In this document: positions 1 to 7,377 of the stretch, in pieces | Position numbering within the stretch: the stretch's first letter is position 1 | Layout: each line of letters begins with the position of its first letter | Assembly (NCBI GenBank): GCA_028686135.1 | Contig: JAQUCP010000008.1 | Coordinates: 36,612-100,611 of the forward strand | Origin: UBA12481 sp012523435 | GTDB lineage: Bacteria > Bacteroidota > Bacteroidia > Bacteroidales > UBA12481 | Direction of reading: 5' to 3' | DNA: 64,000 nt | The notes under the pieces: model-generated | Database searches by the model: none | What the model was told of the DNA's origin: nothing | Seen by the model: the letters and a program-made list of their open reading frames with translations, nothing else | Position numbers and translations under genes: made by a program

Positions 1-443
1 CGCTCAGTTATCCAGACTACTGATTCCACCCGCATGGGATGGATGCCAAAAAGCAAGGTAGCCAGGCAGGCGATAAACAGATTCGCGCCAAGTTTCCGCA
101 GTAACAGGTAAAACAGCCCAGTGGCCAGCAGGTGAAGTAGGATGTTGCTCAGGTGATAGCCCAGAGGGTTAAGTCTGAATAGCTGATATTCAATGGCATA
201 CGTAAGTGTGGGCAATGGTCGGTAGCCACCAGTGATGGTTTGCGTGAAAATATTTCTGAGGTTATCAGCATTCAGCTCTCTGATATAGGGATTCTCGGTT
301 ACGTTCACATCATCCTCCCAGTTGACAAAGCCGTTTTGTAGGGCTGGAGAGAAGACGAAGAAGGTAACTATCAGAACAACAGATGGTAAGAGAATGCTAA
401 AGAGTTTTTGGTGGCGAGAGCTGGTCTGATGTTCGAGGTGCAT
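1..443 (-). CDS. Membrane TPR/O-mannosyltransferase-like protein, 3' end outside window
   Basis: This reading frame starts at an ATG at 443 and runs off the left edge without a stop, so only about 147 N-terminal residues are visible. They hold an N-terminal membrane segment (about residues 13-32), then a periplasmic loop with GFVNWEDD and YRPLPTLTYAIE, then more hydrophobic segments, ending in HPMRVESVVWITER. That last motif is typical of the large family of membrane proteins with a PMT/TMTC-like glycosyltransferase N-terminus and C-terminal tetratricopeptide repeats. The family fold is a multi-pass GT-C membrane enzyme, but its substrate is unknown here. The gene is divergent from the secreted protein at 611. 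The family call rests on motif recognition; the TPR part would lie outside the window. Confidence 0.7.
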   Translation of the reverse strand, partial: MHLEHQTSSRHQKLFSILLPSVVLIVTFFVFSPALQNGFVNWEDDVNVTENPYIRELNADNLRNIFTQTITGGYRPLPTLTYAIEYQLFRLNPLGYHLSNILLHLLATGLFYLLLRKLGANLFIACLATLLFGIHPMRVESVVWITE

Positions 444-544
444 GATCTTGCTTGTGGGTTTGATTCCTGTGACCTGCTTTAAAAATGGCCGATAAGATGA
501 GATCAGGGTTTTTATGAAATAAAATTACACATTTATAAAAAAAA

Positions 545-576
545 TTGTTGCAAATATCAAAAATGCTTTATCTTTA
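545..576 (+). promoter_or_regulatory. Bacteroidota-type promoter for the T9SS-sorted protein gene
   Basis: A TTGTTG at 545-550 is followed after 18 bases by TATCTTTA at 569-576, close to the Bacteroidota sigma consensus of TTTG and TAnnTTTG (last base differs). It ends about 34 bases before the ATG at 611. This is pattern matching only. Confidence 0.4.
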
Positions 577-610
577 ATTGCTTAATCTAACCTTCAATAT
601 CTTAATCTGT

Positions 611-2515
611 ATGAGAAAATTTACACTGCTACTTGCATTAGCTGTGCTTTGTATATTAGCACAGGCACCAGCTCAGACCCCCGGGGTAAAAGGCAACGGG
701 GAGGTGTTCTTTTCTGAGACCTTTGGCTGGGAGAATCCCGCTGATCCCAAAGGCTGGACAGCACCTGAAGGCTATTACTTCATCGATGCTGTCGATTATG
801 GCTATAACTGGGTCTGGTGGCCCGGCGATGTTGGATTCGTTTCCAAGTGGACACAGGATCCTCCATTGCGTACAACCACGCAGTCAAACGGGATGATCGC
901 AAACTTCGTGGAGAAGTACAACATTGACAATAACGAAGCAGAGCTGAATCTGGACAATTCATTTGGCTTTCCGCCAATGGACTGCAGTCAGCACTCCTCC
1001 GTCATTGTCCGTTATGAAACACACTTTATGGCCTATGACCATGCTTCCATGTCACTTGAGATTTCCGTTGACGACTGGGCACGACAGGCCGTTATCAATG
1101 TCAACTTCGGATGTAGCCATAAAGACCGTCCGCTGGATAAACCCCCGGGAGAACCAGCTCTGTTTGTGGCAAATATTTCGGACGTGGTAGCCGGGATGCC
1201 GAATGTACAAATGAGAATCCGGTGGTGGGATACCCGCCTCTATTACTGGGCTATCGATGATTTTGAACTGGCCGAAGCTTATAATAACGACTTGAAAATG
1301 AGCTTTGTACAAATGGAGTGGGATAATAACGATCCTGACGCTACTATGGCATGGATCTATAACATCCCAAAATCCCAACTCGATGGTGTTGGAGGATTTA
1401 TGAACTTCATGGCTCCGGCTATCAACTTTGGAGAGAATGACCTGGAGGATGTTCATCTCAATCTTGACATTCTTAAGAACAATCAGAGTGTTTTTCAACG
1501 GGATTCCGAGAAACGAGATGTGGGTTACCTCTTTACCGATACAGCCTTAATTGTAGACAAATACTCCCCGACGGATTTTGGGCATTACAAGATCAATTGG
1601 GAGTATAAGAGCTCAGTTGCTGACGATAATCCAGCCGATAATATCATTGAAACGTATTTCCACGTGACGGATAGCGTCTATTCCCGTTCGGACGACACCA
1701 ATGAGCTTGGATGGTCGATGACGAAGGAGTCCTACACCACGGAAAGCACCTCTAACGAAAACCATTTTGCCGGTTCTATATTCCCAATCTTTAATGACTG
1801 TGAAGTGGATGGAATCGCTGTGTACCTAGTCGGGGGTAAAGCTGACGAAAATATGTGGTATAACTTTGCGCTATACAAGGATACCGGAGAGGATGTTCCT
1901 TTCCCAATTCTTCAGACTGATTACGTCCAGCTCGATTCATCCGATTTCAATACTTGGGTTTATATGGAACTCCAGAAGGATGGTGAATCCGAGTTCCTGC
2001 ATCCAGGAGATGTGGTGTATGCCGGTATCGAAATAGACAATTTCAATGAGGACTACCTGGTTCGGCGAAATCAGGGCCTGGAGATTGGAACCGATAACTC
2101 AATTAAACTGGTTAACTCATCTAGTGTCGGTATTTTCGATGGTGGCTTTAATACTGGGCTTGACAACTATTACGGGAAACGGAATTACATGATTAGATTG
2201 TTTCTCAATGACCATAGCAATGCCGTGGACGGCGTGGATGTGAAGGAGGGATTGACCAGCAGCCTGGGCCAAAATTTCCCTAACCCGTTCAATGGTAAAA
2301 CGGAGATTAGCTATGAGCTGACTGAAGGGTCGGATGTGATCATCGATGTGATGGATCTCACCGGGCGGAAGGTCATGGAGTTCAATGAAGGCTATAAGCC
2401 CACGGGCAGACACCACCTGGAAATTAACGCCGGGAACCTGCAATCGGGGGTTTATTTCTACACGTTGCGTGCCGGAAGTATCACTGTTACCAAACAGATG
2501 GTAGTCACACAGTAG
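611..2515 (+). CDS. Secreted protein with T9SS type A sorting domain, unknown function
   Basis: The frame is open from 578, but the ATG at 611 is chosen because it begins a clean signal peptide (MRKFTLLLALAVLCILAQAP, cleaved near the following Ala-Gln). The mature protein of about 610 residues starts with a domain containing many aromatic residues (GWTAPEGYYFIDAVDYGYNW) and a jelly-roll-like pattern (RIRWWDTRLYYWAIDDFEL), as in secreted adhesins and peptidase-associated sandwich domains. The last about 75 residues match the type IX sorting domain: an NFPNPF motif, then ISYEL, and a terminal GVYFYTL...KQMVV pattern. The protein should therefore cross the outer membrane through the T9SS and be anchored or released at the surface. 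I recognise no catalytic motif. It has its own promoter and a strong terminator, so it looks monocistronic. Confidence 0.85.
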   Translation: MRKFTLLLALAVLCILAQAPAQTPGVKGNGEVFFSETFGWENPADPKGWTAPEGYYFIDAVDYGYNWVWWPGDVGFVSKWTQDPPLRTTTQSNGMIANFVEKYNIDNNEAELNLDNSFGFPPMDCSQHSSVIVRYETHFMAYDHASMSLEISVDDWARQAVINVNFGCSHKDRPLDKPPGEPALFVANISDVVAGMPNVQMRIRWWDTRLYYWAIDDFELAEAYNNDLKMSFVQMEWDNNDPDATMAWIYNIPKSQLDGVGGFMNFMAPAINFGENDLEDVHLNLDILKNNQSVFQRDSEKRDVGYLFTDTALIVDKYSPTDFGHYKINWEYKSSVADDNPADNIIETYFHVTDSVYSRSDDTNELGWSMTKESYTTESTSNENHFAGSIFPIFNDCEVDGIAVYLVGGKADENMWYNFALYKDTGEDVPFPILQTDYVQLDSSDFNTWVYMELQKDGESEFLHPGDVVYAGIEIDNFNEDYLVRRNQGLEIGTDNSIKLVNSSSVGIFDGGFNTGLDNYYGKRNYMIRLFLNDHSNAVDGVDVKEGLTSSLGQNFPNPFNGKTEISYELTEGSDVIIDVMDLTGRKVMEFNEGYKPTGRHHLEINAGNLQSGVYFYTLRAGSITVTKQMVVTQ

Positions 2516-2536
2516 ATTTTTTCTGGTTGAATCAGG

Positions 2537-2569
2537 GAGGCTATCCACCAGGGTAGCCTCTTTTTTTTT
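2537..2569 (+). terminator. Rho-independent terminator after the T9SS-sorted protein gene
   Basis: GAGGCTA (2537-2543) pairs with TAGCCTC (2554-2560) across a 10-base loop and is followed directly by nine T residues (2561-2569). The stop codon of the upstream gene is 22 bases before it. Confidence 0.9.
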
Positions 2570-2651
2570 CTTCCTGCGTAGTGCCCTTTGGATTGTGGTT
2601 AGGGCTATTGTTTCATAATCTGTATCTTCGCAACCTATTTTAGATCAGACT

Positions 2652-3269
2652 ATGGAATTGATCAGAGAATTGATTGATTGGTACATGCAGAATATCGGTT
2701 ACCTGACTGTTTTTCTGCTGATGATGATTGAAGGTTCCTTTATTCCCATGCCATCCGAGCTGGTGATTCCCCCCGCAGCCTTCCTGGCCGCTAAAGGCGA
2801 GCTTAACTTTGTGATGGTGGTCGTCGTTGGTACAGCAGGTGCCCTGACCGGTGCTTTGATCAATTACGCGTTGAGCTATACACTGGGCCGAAAAGTTATA
2901 TACATGCTGGCAGATACTAAACTGGCACATCTAATCCTGATCGACCGAGAAAAGGTAATCAAGGCAGAGGAGTTTTTTAACCGAAACGGTAAAAGCGCCA
3001 CATTTATCGGCCGACTGGTACCTGCTGTCCGTCAACTGATTTCCATCCCTGCCGGGCTCTCCAAGATGAAACTGCCGACTTTTATCCTGTGGACCACCCT
3101 GGGTGCAGGAATCTGGAATATCGTTCTCGCCCTGCTGGGTTACTTTTTCTATAGCCAGAAGGAGCTGCTCGAGAAGTACTTCCACGAAATCACCATCGGA
3201 GTCCTCATCCTTGGTGGGCTATTCGTGCTTTGGTTGATTATTAAAGCAGTTCGGAAGCGAAGGGCTTGA
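2652..3269 (+). CDS. DedA family inner-membrane protein
   Basis: The 205-residue protein matches the DedA/SNARE-associated family, multi-pass inner-membrane proteins implicated in lipid carrier recycling and proton-dependent membrane homeostasis. Family marks are visible: an acidic patch after the first helix (MIEGSFIPMPSELVIPP, about residues 25-41), a Gly-rich re-entrant region (GTAGALTGALINYALSYTLGR), and the conserved FIGRLVPAVRQLISIPAG segment (about 118-135) with the two key arginines. A last membrane helix precedes a basic tail (KAVRKRRA). Length is normal for the family. A TATCTTCG box at 2623-2630, 21 bases before the ATG, resembles the -7 element. The gene is convergent with the ZraP-like gene at 3292. 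The exact lipid substrate cannot be told from sequence. Confidence 0.9.
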   Translation: MELIRELIDWYMQNIGYLTVFLLMMIEGSFIPMPSELVIPPAAFLAAKGELNFVMVVVVGTAGALTGALINYALSYTLGRKVIYMLADTKLAHLILIDREKVIKAEEFFNRNGKSATFIGRLVPAVRQLISIPAGLSKMKLPTFILWTTLGAGIWNIVLALLGYFFYSQKELLEKYFHEITIGVLILGGLFVLWLIIKAVRKRRA

Positions 3270-3291
3270 TTATCAGATTGTATGGAGAACT

Positions 3292-3768
3292 CTATCTGAA
3301 CCGACGTCCCATACCACCACCATAACCTGCTCCCATCCCTCGTCCATAACCTGCGCCGACACCAGCAGCACCAAATCTTCCGCCACCTCTGCCACCAAAT
3401 CTGGCAGCACCGCGGCCTGGAGCAAGCATCCCGGTACCATAGCCCGGACGAGTAATCGTGACACCTGCATCGTTGAGCAGTTTGTCAACATCGTTGCGGT
3501 GTTTAATCAGAAGCTGATCCTTCTGATTCCTTACCTCCAGCCACTCAGCCTGATCGGCTGTCGTACGCAATTGAGTGCGCATGGCATCCATCTGAGTAAT
3601 ATGCTCGGTTCTCATTTGATCCATCTTGGCCTTCTGCTCATCATTCAGTTGTGAGTAATTGATGCAGGCACCGGTTCCACGTCCATAGCGTACCTGGGCC
3701 TGAAGAGCCATGGTGCCAGCTGCAATCATCAGCGTGGCCACCATTAAAATTCTAGTTTTCCTTTTCAT
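3292..3768 (-). CDS. Exported ZraP/Spy-like protein with Gly/Arg-rich tail
   Basis: The 158-residue protein has a signal peptide (MKRKTRILMVATLMIAAGTMALQAQ). A helical middle (about residues 36-100; LNDEQKAKMDQMRTEHITQM and QLRTTADQAEWLEVRNQKDQ) resembles the LTxEQ-type hairpin of Spy/ZraP periplasmic chaperone and metal-binding proteins. The last about 50 residues are almost only Gly, Arg, Ala, Tyr, Phe and Met, with repeated RGG/GYG/GMG units. Such a tail is unusual in a periplasmic protein. It is the last gene of the sigma / anti-sigma / ZraP-like operon and lies 26 bases after its paralogue-like neighbour. A role in envelope stress or metal handling is inferred from context; there are no clustered His or Cys residues. 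Confidence 0.65.
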   Translation of the reverse strand: MKRKTRILMVATLMIAAGTMALQAQVRYGRGTGACINYSQLNDEQKAKMDQMRTEHITQMDAMRTQLRTTADQAEWLEVRNQKDQLLIKHRNDVDKLLNDAGVTITRPGYGTGMLAPGRGAARFGGRGGGRFGAAGVGAGYGRGMGAGYGGGMGRRFR

Positions 3769-3794
3769 GATATTGATATTTAATTGTTTATTGA

Positions 3795-4379
3795 TTATTC
3801 ATTTGTCAATGGACGATTCCTCCACCCGCGCCCACGATCAATCGGCGGACCGGCACCCTGCCGACGCCCCTGACCCCGAGGTACAACCACTTCACCATCC
3901 GGGTTAATCACATTTTGCATGATCCAGTAAAAGGTTTGTTGCTGATCATCATTACAATACGACTTAAGCCCCAGGTAATGATTAACAGTTAACTTCTTTA
4001 GCTTAACATGCCATTCGCCAATCTCTTCCGAAAGAGAATCAAGAACCAGCTGGTTGGGCTGCTCTTGAATCATCTCCTGTAAAAGTTTATTCCTTAAGTC
4101 AGTCATGTTAGAGCTGATTGATCTTGCCTCCCGGCCATAATCCATACTCAACCTCCAGAAGTGCTCTTGCTGTTGAGGGGTTAATCCGAGCTGTTCAGTA
4201 AGAAATAAAACCCCTTGATTCTCAGGAAGATAAGTAGAGTCCTTTGGTTGAATTTCCAACTCGGTTGATTCTGGCTCCTGATTATCACGATTGATATGAA
4301 CAAACACCGAGGCAATGGTTGCGATGTTAGTGACCAGGAGGAAGAGGATCAGTCCGATTATCAAGTTTTTTTTTATCAT
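3795..4379 (-). CDS. Membrane-anchored periplasmic heavy-metal-resistance (ZraP/CnrX)-like protein
   Basis: The ATG at 4379 is the likely start because an AAAGGAGG ribosome site lies seven bases upstream; a TTG further out would put that site inside the gene. The protein (about 194 residues) has one N-terminal membrane helix (IIGLILFLLVTNIATIASVF) and a periplasmic helical domain with LGLTPQQQEHFWRLSMDY and LRNKLLQEM, the pattern of the ZraP/CnrX/Spy group, whose members sense metals or envelope damage. The C-terminal tail is rich in Arg, Gly and Pro. The gene lies directly after the anti-sigma gene, which suggests that it works with it, as CnrX does with the CnrY anti-sigma factor. The comparison with Cnr is inference. 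No obvious metal-binding His cluster is seen. Confidence 0.7.
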   Translation of the reverse strand: MIKKNLIIGLILFLLVTNIATIASVFVHINRDNQEPESTELEIQPKDSTYLPENQGVLFLTEQLGLTPQQQEHFWRLSMDYGREARSISSNMTDLRNKLLQEMIQEQPNQLVLDSLSEEIGEWHVKLKKLTVNHYLGLKSYCNDDQQQTFYWIMQNVINPDGEVVVPRGQGRRQGAGPPIDRGRGWRNRPLTNE

Positions 4380-4397
4380 GGTGTGGCCTCCTTTCAA

Positions 4398-4832
4398 TTA
4401 ATTACCTAAAAAGAAGGTTTCCATTGGTTCCTCGTGCAAGTCACTGATCATCAAACTGGACATGTCCGTTGTGATCTTGTTGTGCGCCTGATTCTCTGTC
4501 AAAACGCGGCCAATACCAAACCCGCCGATTAATCCTGCTAAGATAAAAAGCCCGAGCACTAAAGTCGGGATCAGTCGTGCCCTGAGCGGCTGGTAGGTAG
4601 CGGCGATTGATGATTCCTGCAGATGCCCAATAACACGGGTTGCAAGGAATGGATCGTCTTCCAGAGCTTTTTCAGCCTGGATTCCTGAGAGCACCTCGTT
4701 GGTGTAACTTAAAAACGAACGACCAGCCGGACATTCATCCAAATGTTGCTGGATTTTCCGTGATTCGTTCTCCGGCATTTCGCCCCGGAGGTAAGGAATC
4801 AAATCGATCGTATGAATTTTTTTGCAGTTCAT
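4398..4832 (-). CDS. Transmembrane anti-sigma factor with degenerate zinc motif
   Basis: The 144-residue protein is placed by its N-terminal region MNCKKIHTIDLIPYLRGEMP...QHLDECP, which follows the zf-HC2/ZAS anti-sigma pattern (Hx3C near residues 30-34), and by one membrane helix (LIPTLVLGLFILAGLIGGF, about residues 90-110). The family holds its ECF sigma factor at the membrane until a signal frees it. The canonical Hx3Cx2C has lost its second Cys: the sequence reads HLDECPAGRS. The Cys at residue 3 might supply a ligand instead, or the domain may bind no zinc. The periplasmic tail is short (about 30 residues). It is 48 bases downstream of the sigma gene and upstream of the two ZraP-like genes. 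Confidence 0.8.
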   Translation of the reverse strand: MNCKKIHTIDLIPYLRGEMPENESRKIQQHLDECPAGRSFLSYTNEVLSGIQAEKALEDDPFLATRVIGHLQESSIAATYQPLRARLIPTLVLGLFILAGLIGGFGIGRVLTENQAHNKITTDMSSLMISDLHEEPMETFFLGN

Positions 4833-4880
4833 GGTGATGCTCTCTATTTGGTTAGAAACATTTTGTTTGAAAAACTTGCG

Positions 4881-5465
4881 TTAGGTTCTGGTTTTTTTGT
4901 AACAGTGCCATAATTTTTTCTGTAGGTTCTTCCTCGCCCTGAAAAGGAGCGATTCAACCGATGGTATTGACACATTCATCACTTCGGAGATCTCTTTATA
5001 AGATAAATCGTCGTATTCGTACAGGACGAAAGCAGTACGTTGTTTCTCCGGGATTGATTCGATGGCGGCATGGAGCGTTCTCGACCGGTCGGATTGCTCC
5101 ATTTGTTGCCCCGGATCCAGTTGCCCCTGATCGGGGAGATTGCGTGTAACAGCTCCAGGGGAATTCTCGTCCGACTGGTCAATGCTGATGGTGTTAGATC
5201 TTTTCTTGTTGTTTCTAAGATAGTTAAGCGATTGATTGACAGTGATCCGGTAGATCCAGGTATTGAGGCCCGACTGGAATCGGAATTTGTGAATGTTGCG
5301 AATGACATCAATCAGCACCTCTTGAGTGATATCCCGGGCATCTTCATCGTTGCGGACAAAACCCCTGGCAGTCCGTAGGATTCTCGACTGATAGCGGTCG
5401 ACCAGAATCCGGATAGCCGGCTCTTCTCCGTTCCGGATCTGTTCGATCAGTTGTTGGTCATCCAT
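4881..5465 (-). CDS. ECF RNA polymerase sigma factor (RpoE-like)
   Basis: The 194-residue protein has the two ECF domains. Region 2 contains RGFVRNDEDARDITQEVLID and WIYRITVNQSLNYLR (about residues 34-80), which bind core polymerase and the -10 element. Region 4 contains IPEKQRTAFVLYEYDDLSYK and the helix-turn-helix EISEVMNVSIPSVESLLFRA (about 135-185), which binds the -35 element. It is the first gene of a minus-strand operon with a membrane anti-sigma factor and two periplasmic ZraP-like proteins, so it probably answers envelope or metal stress. An 11-bp perfect inverted repeat sits 12 bases upstream of the start codon and may be an operator or an mRNA hairpin. Confidence 0.93.
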   Translation of the reverse strand: MDDQQLIEQIRNGEEPAIRILVDRYQSRILRTARGFVRNDEDARDITQEVLIDVIRNIHKFRFQSGLNTWIYRITVNQSLNYLRNNKKRSNTISIDQSDENSPGAVTRNLPDQGQLDPGQQMEQSDRSRTLHAAIESIPEKQRTAFVLYEYDDLSYKEISEVMNVSIPSVESLLFRARKNLQKKLWHCYKKTRT

Positions 5466-5477
5466 CCTCGATAATTC

Positions 5478-5507
5478 TTCGTGTCAAATTACCTCTTTTG
5501 ACACGAA
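5478..5507. promoter_or_regulatory. 11-bp inverted repeat upstream of the ECF sigma gene
   Basis: TTCGTGTCAAA (5478-5488) and TTTGACACGAA (5497-5507) are exact reverse complements around an 8-base spacer. The repeat ends 12 bases before the sigma start at 5465. It could be a dimeric repressor site overlapping the promoter or a 5' UTR hairpin next to the ribosome site. It is not followed by a T-run on the minus strand, so it is not a simple terminator. Confidence 0.6.
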
Positions 5508-5554
5508 TCAGCAATAAAACTTGCGCTCAAGGATCTCGACTATAGAATTCCGAT

Positions 5555-6877
5555 CTAAAAGGATAGTTGCGTTGAGGTGAGGTTTGGATCTGTTGTTAAG
5601 AGGTTAGGATTAAATCCGATAGCCTGCCCACCACAATCACCCACCTGGAGAAGGATCTTTTCCTCATTCCAAAGAGTTGTGGAGCCTTCGGCTTCAAAAA
5701 GTCCGAAAAACTTCAGTTTAAACCCGCAAGCTCCGATAAACATTGCTTTAGCCTGTTGGCAGGCAGGATAGAACGTGTAATCTCCTCCGAGTAAAAAGGC
5801 GGTATGGATCCATGGGATAATCGATTCTCCGAATATCTGAAGCTCCAGCCTGGGGAATCCCAATCCGAAGTTGATAGCAATAGCTGATGCCGCTCCGGTT
5901 TGAGCTTGCTCCTTTACTATGTCGAAATCTCCCACTTCCCCCAAAACAAAAACTCCTTTCCCCGGCATATAACCAATTCCGGTGGAGGAGTCGTAAGTAA
6001 ACCGCGCTGACATCAGGGATGATCCTTCGGGAGGTACGGCTGTCTGGGCAACAAACAACACCTTGACATTCACCACGACTGGGATGCCATGGACTAAAAA
6101 TGGGTACTTGAGCAAGGTTACCGGGAACTCAAAGTTGAGAAAGTCAGTACCCGCTGCAATAGCTGTAATGGAGAGCGTCAGCTCTCCTTTTAGGTGTTCA
6201 TTGATCGTCTCGTAGTTTGTAACTTGAGAATTTTCAAAGATGATTTTGGTCTTCGTGGTGAATCGGTCAATAACCCCTTTGCATTCGAATCGTACCTTGA
6301 TTAAGCTATCAATCTTTTTTTCAATTTGTTGGGTGACCTCGGCGTGGTCACCTTTAAATTTCATTTCAACCTTGTAATCGTATTCGCCAACCTTTAAGGT
6401 GATCGAAAAAGTTTGCTCATCTGACTTTAAATAGGGGTAGGTTTTCCCGTCGATCAAAAGCTCTGGAGCCTGCAACTCCGTAAAACCGGCTTCGTATTCC
6501 CAAGCTATTTCGCCATTGTCAACGGCTTCATTCAGAGTGGCATAGCCAGTTTCGACCATGATTTCATCCCCCTGATCTTCAATGTATTCAACTTTTCGTA
6601 AGGCGAGTCCGTGAATGAAAATGATATCTCCTTCGTTTAACCCATTGGCCAGGTCGCTGTTTTTGGAGAAATAATACCGGTATTCGCTGGTATCTGCATG
6701 GATCAGGTCGGCAACAGCATCTTCATCGAAATAGACTGTTGAAGGAGTCCATTCAACATCACAAACAAATTTGTTGTTCTTGTTTTGATCATCCGGATTG
6801 AGCGGATCTTTGTCGCAGGCAGACAATAGCAGGGTGCTCAAAATGGCTACCCAAATGAGGTTTTTGTGGATAAACAT
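5555..6877 (-). CDS. Lipoprotein of unknown function
   Basis: The 440-residue protein begins with a lipoprotein signal (MFIHKNLIWVAILSTLLLSAC, lipobox LLSAC at about residues 17-21), followed by an Asp/Asn/Lys-rich spacer, so it should be lipid-anchored in the periplasm or on the cell surface. The next about 130 residues (EYRYYFSKNSDLANGLNEGD) look like a small beta domain seen in other Bacteroidota lipoproteins. The rest alternates beta-strand-like stretches, with several Cys residues late in the protein (PACQQAKAMFIGACGF, GDCGGQ). I recognise no catalytic motif or named family. It is monocistronic: the ECF operon precedes its 3' end, and the first scaffold gap lies about 80 bases upstream of its start. 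Confidence 0.7.
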   Translation of the reverse strand: MFIHKNLIWVAILSTLLLSACDKDPLNPDDQNKNNKFVCDVEWTPSTVYFDEDAVADLIHADTSEYRYYFSKNSDLANGLNEGDIIFIHGLALRKVEYIEDQGDEIMVETGYATLNEAVDNGEIAWEYEAGFTELQAPELLIDGKTYPYLKSDEQTFSITLKVGEYDYKVEMKFKGDHAEVTQQIEKKIDSLIKVRFECKGVIDRFTTKTKIIFENSQVTNYETINEHLKGELTLSITAIAAGTDFLNFEFPVTLLKYPFLVHGIPVVVNVKVLFVAQTAVPPEGSSLMSARFTYDSSTGIGYMPGKGVFVLGEVGDFDIVKEQAQTGAASAIAINFGLGFPRLELQIFGESIIPWIHTAFLLGGDYTFYPACQQAKAMFIGACGFKLKFFGLFEAEGSTTLWNEEKILLQVGDCGGQAIGFNPNLLTTDPNLTSTQLSF

Positions 6878-6956
6878 GGTTGCTAGGTTTTTGGAAAAGA
6901 TAAAGTTAACCTAAAAATGGCAAATTACCCAGCTGGAGAAAGAAAATAGGTTCAGG

Positions 6957-7056
6957 NNNNNNNNNNNNNNNNNNNNNNNNNNNNNNNNNNNNNNNNNNNN
7001 NNNNNNNNNNNNNNNNNNNNNNNNNNNNNNNNNNNNNNNNNNNNNNNNNNNNNNNN
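6957..7056. other. Scaffold gap of 100 N
   Basis: Exactly 100 undetermined bases mark a join of unknown true length. The gene-free stretch 6878-7377 around it holds this gap, a palindromic repeat (7074-7102), tRNA-Gln and the upstream region of purD. I see nothing else in it. Confidence 0.98.
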
Positions 7057-7073
7057 TAGGTAGGAGAAGAAAG

Positions 7074-7102
7074 ACCTGTCAGGTTTCACAAACCTGACAG
7101 GT
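7074..7102. repeat. Palindromic REP-like element beside the gap
   Basis: ACCTGTCAGGTTT (7074-7086) and AAACCTGACAGGT (7090-7102) are exact reverse complements with a 3-base loop. From memory, this ACCTGACAGGT-type palindrome recurs in intergenic regions of many Bacteroidota. It lies 17 bases from the scaffold gap, which fits a repeat-induced assembly break. It is also just downstream of tRNA-Gln on the minus strand and is followed there by a pyrimidine stretch, so it may act as that gene's terminator. Confidence 0.7.
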
Positions 7103-7116
7103 TAAGCCTTTTAGTG

Positions 7117-7189
7117 TTGTCCTGCCAGGGCTCGAACCTGGACTCTTCTGAACCAAAATCAGACGTGTTGCCAGTTACACCACAGGACA
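7117..7189 (-). tRNA. tRNA-Gln (anticodon TTG)
   Basis: Read on the minus strand, the 73 bases fold as a cloverleaf. The acceptor stem is TGTCCTG with CAGGACA and discriminator A. The anticodon arm is TCTGA, loop TTTTGGT, TCAGA, giving anticodon TTG, which reads CAA glutamine codons. The T arm is CCAGG, TTCGAGC, CCTGG. The 3' CCA is not encoded. A TATCTTTG box lies 10 bases upstream. Confidence 0.95.
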
Positions 7190-7198
7190 AAGAGGCTA

Positions 7199-7206
7199 CA
7201 AAGATA
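7199..7206 (-). promoter_or_regulatory. TAnnTTTG -7 box of tRNA-Gln
   Basis: TATCTTTG on the minus strand is a perfect match to the Bacteroidota -7 consensus and ends 10 bases before the mature tRNA 5' end. I see no good TTG element 19-21 bases further upstream. Confidence 0.55.
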
Positions 7207-7377
7207 ATGACAATTTGTAATTTCTGATTTGTACTTATTGAAATCGGTCTAAGGAATTTTCGCTCTTCATGCCTGGGGGCAATTCGGTAGCCAGGGTATG
7301 GAATAAAAAGTGTAATTTCACCCTCCTGACGGATGTGTTTTATACCGATGGATAACTTAACTTAACTAATTGATTTA

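Noticed and set aside
3274..3299. Hairpin TCAGAT/ATCTGA between the DedA and ZraP-like genes as terminator
   Set aside because: The stem is only 6 bp with a long loop and no T-run on either strand.
4380..4397. Upstream TTG start for the ZraP-like gene
   Set aside because: It would place the AAAGGAGG ribosome site inside the coding region. The ATG at 4379 is correctly spaced from that site.
3795..5465. FecI/FecR-type iron uptake sigma system
   Set aside because: The anti-sigma protein lacks a FecR domain and no TonB receptor gene is near. The ZraP-like genes fit a stress system better.
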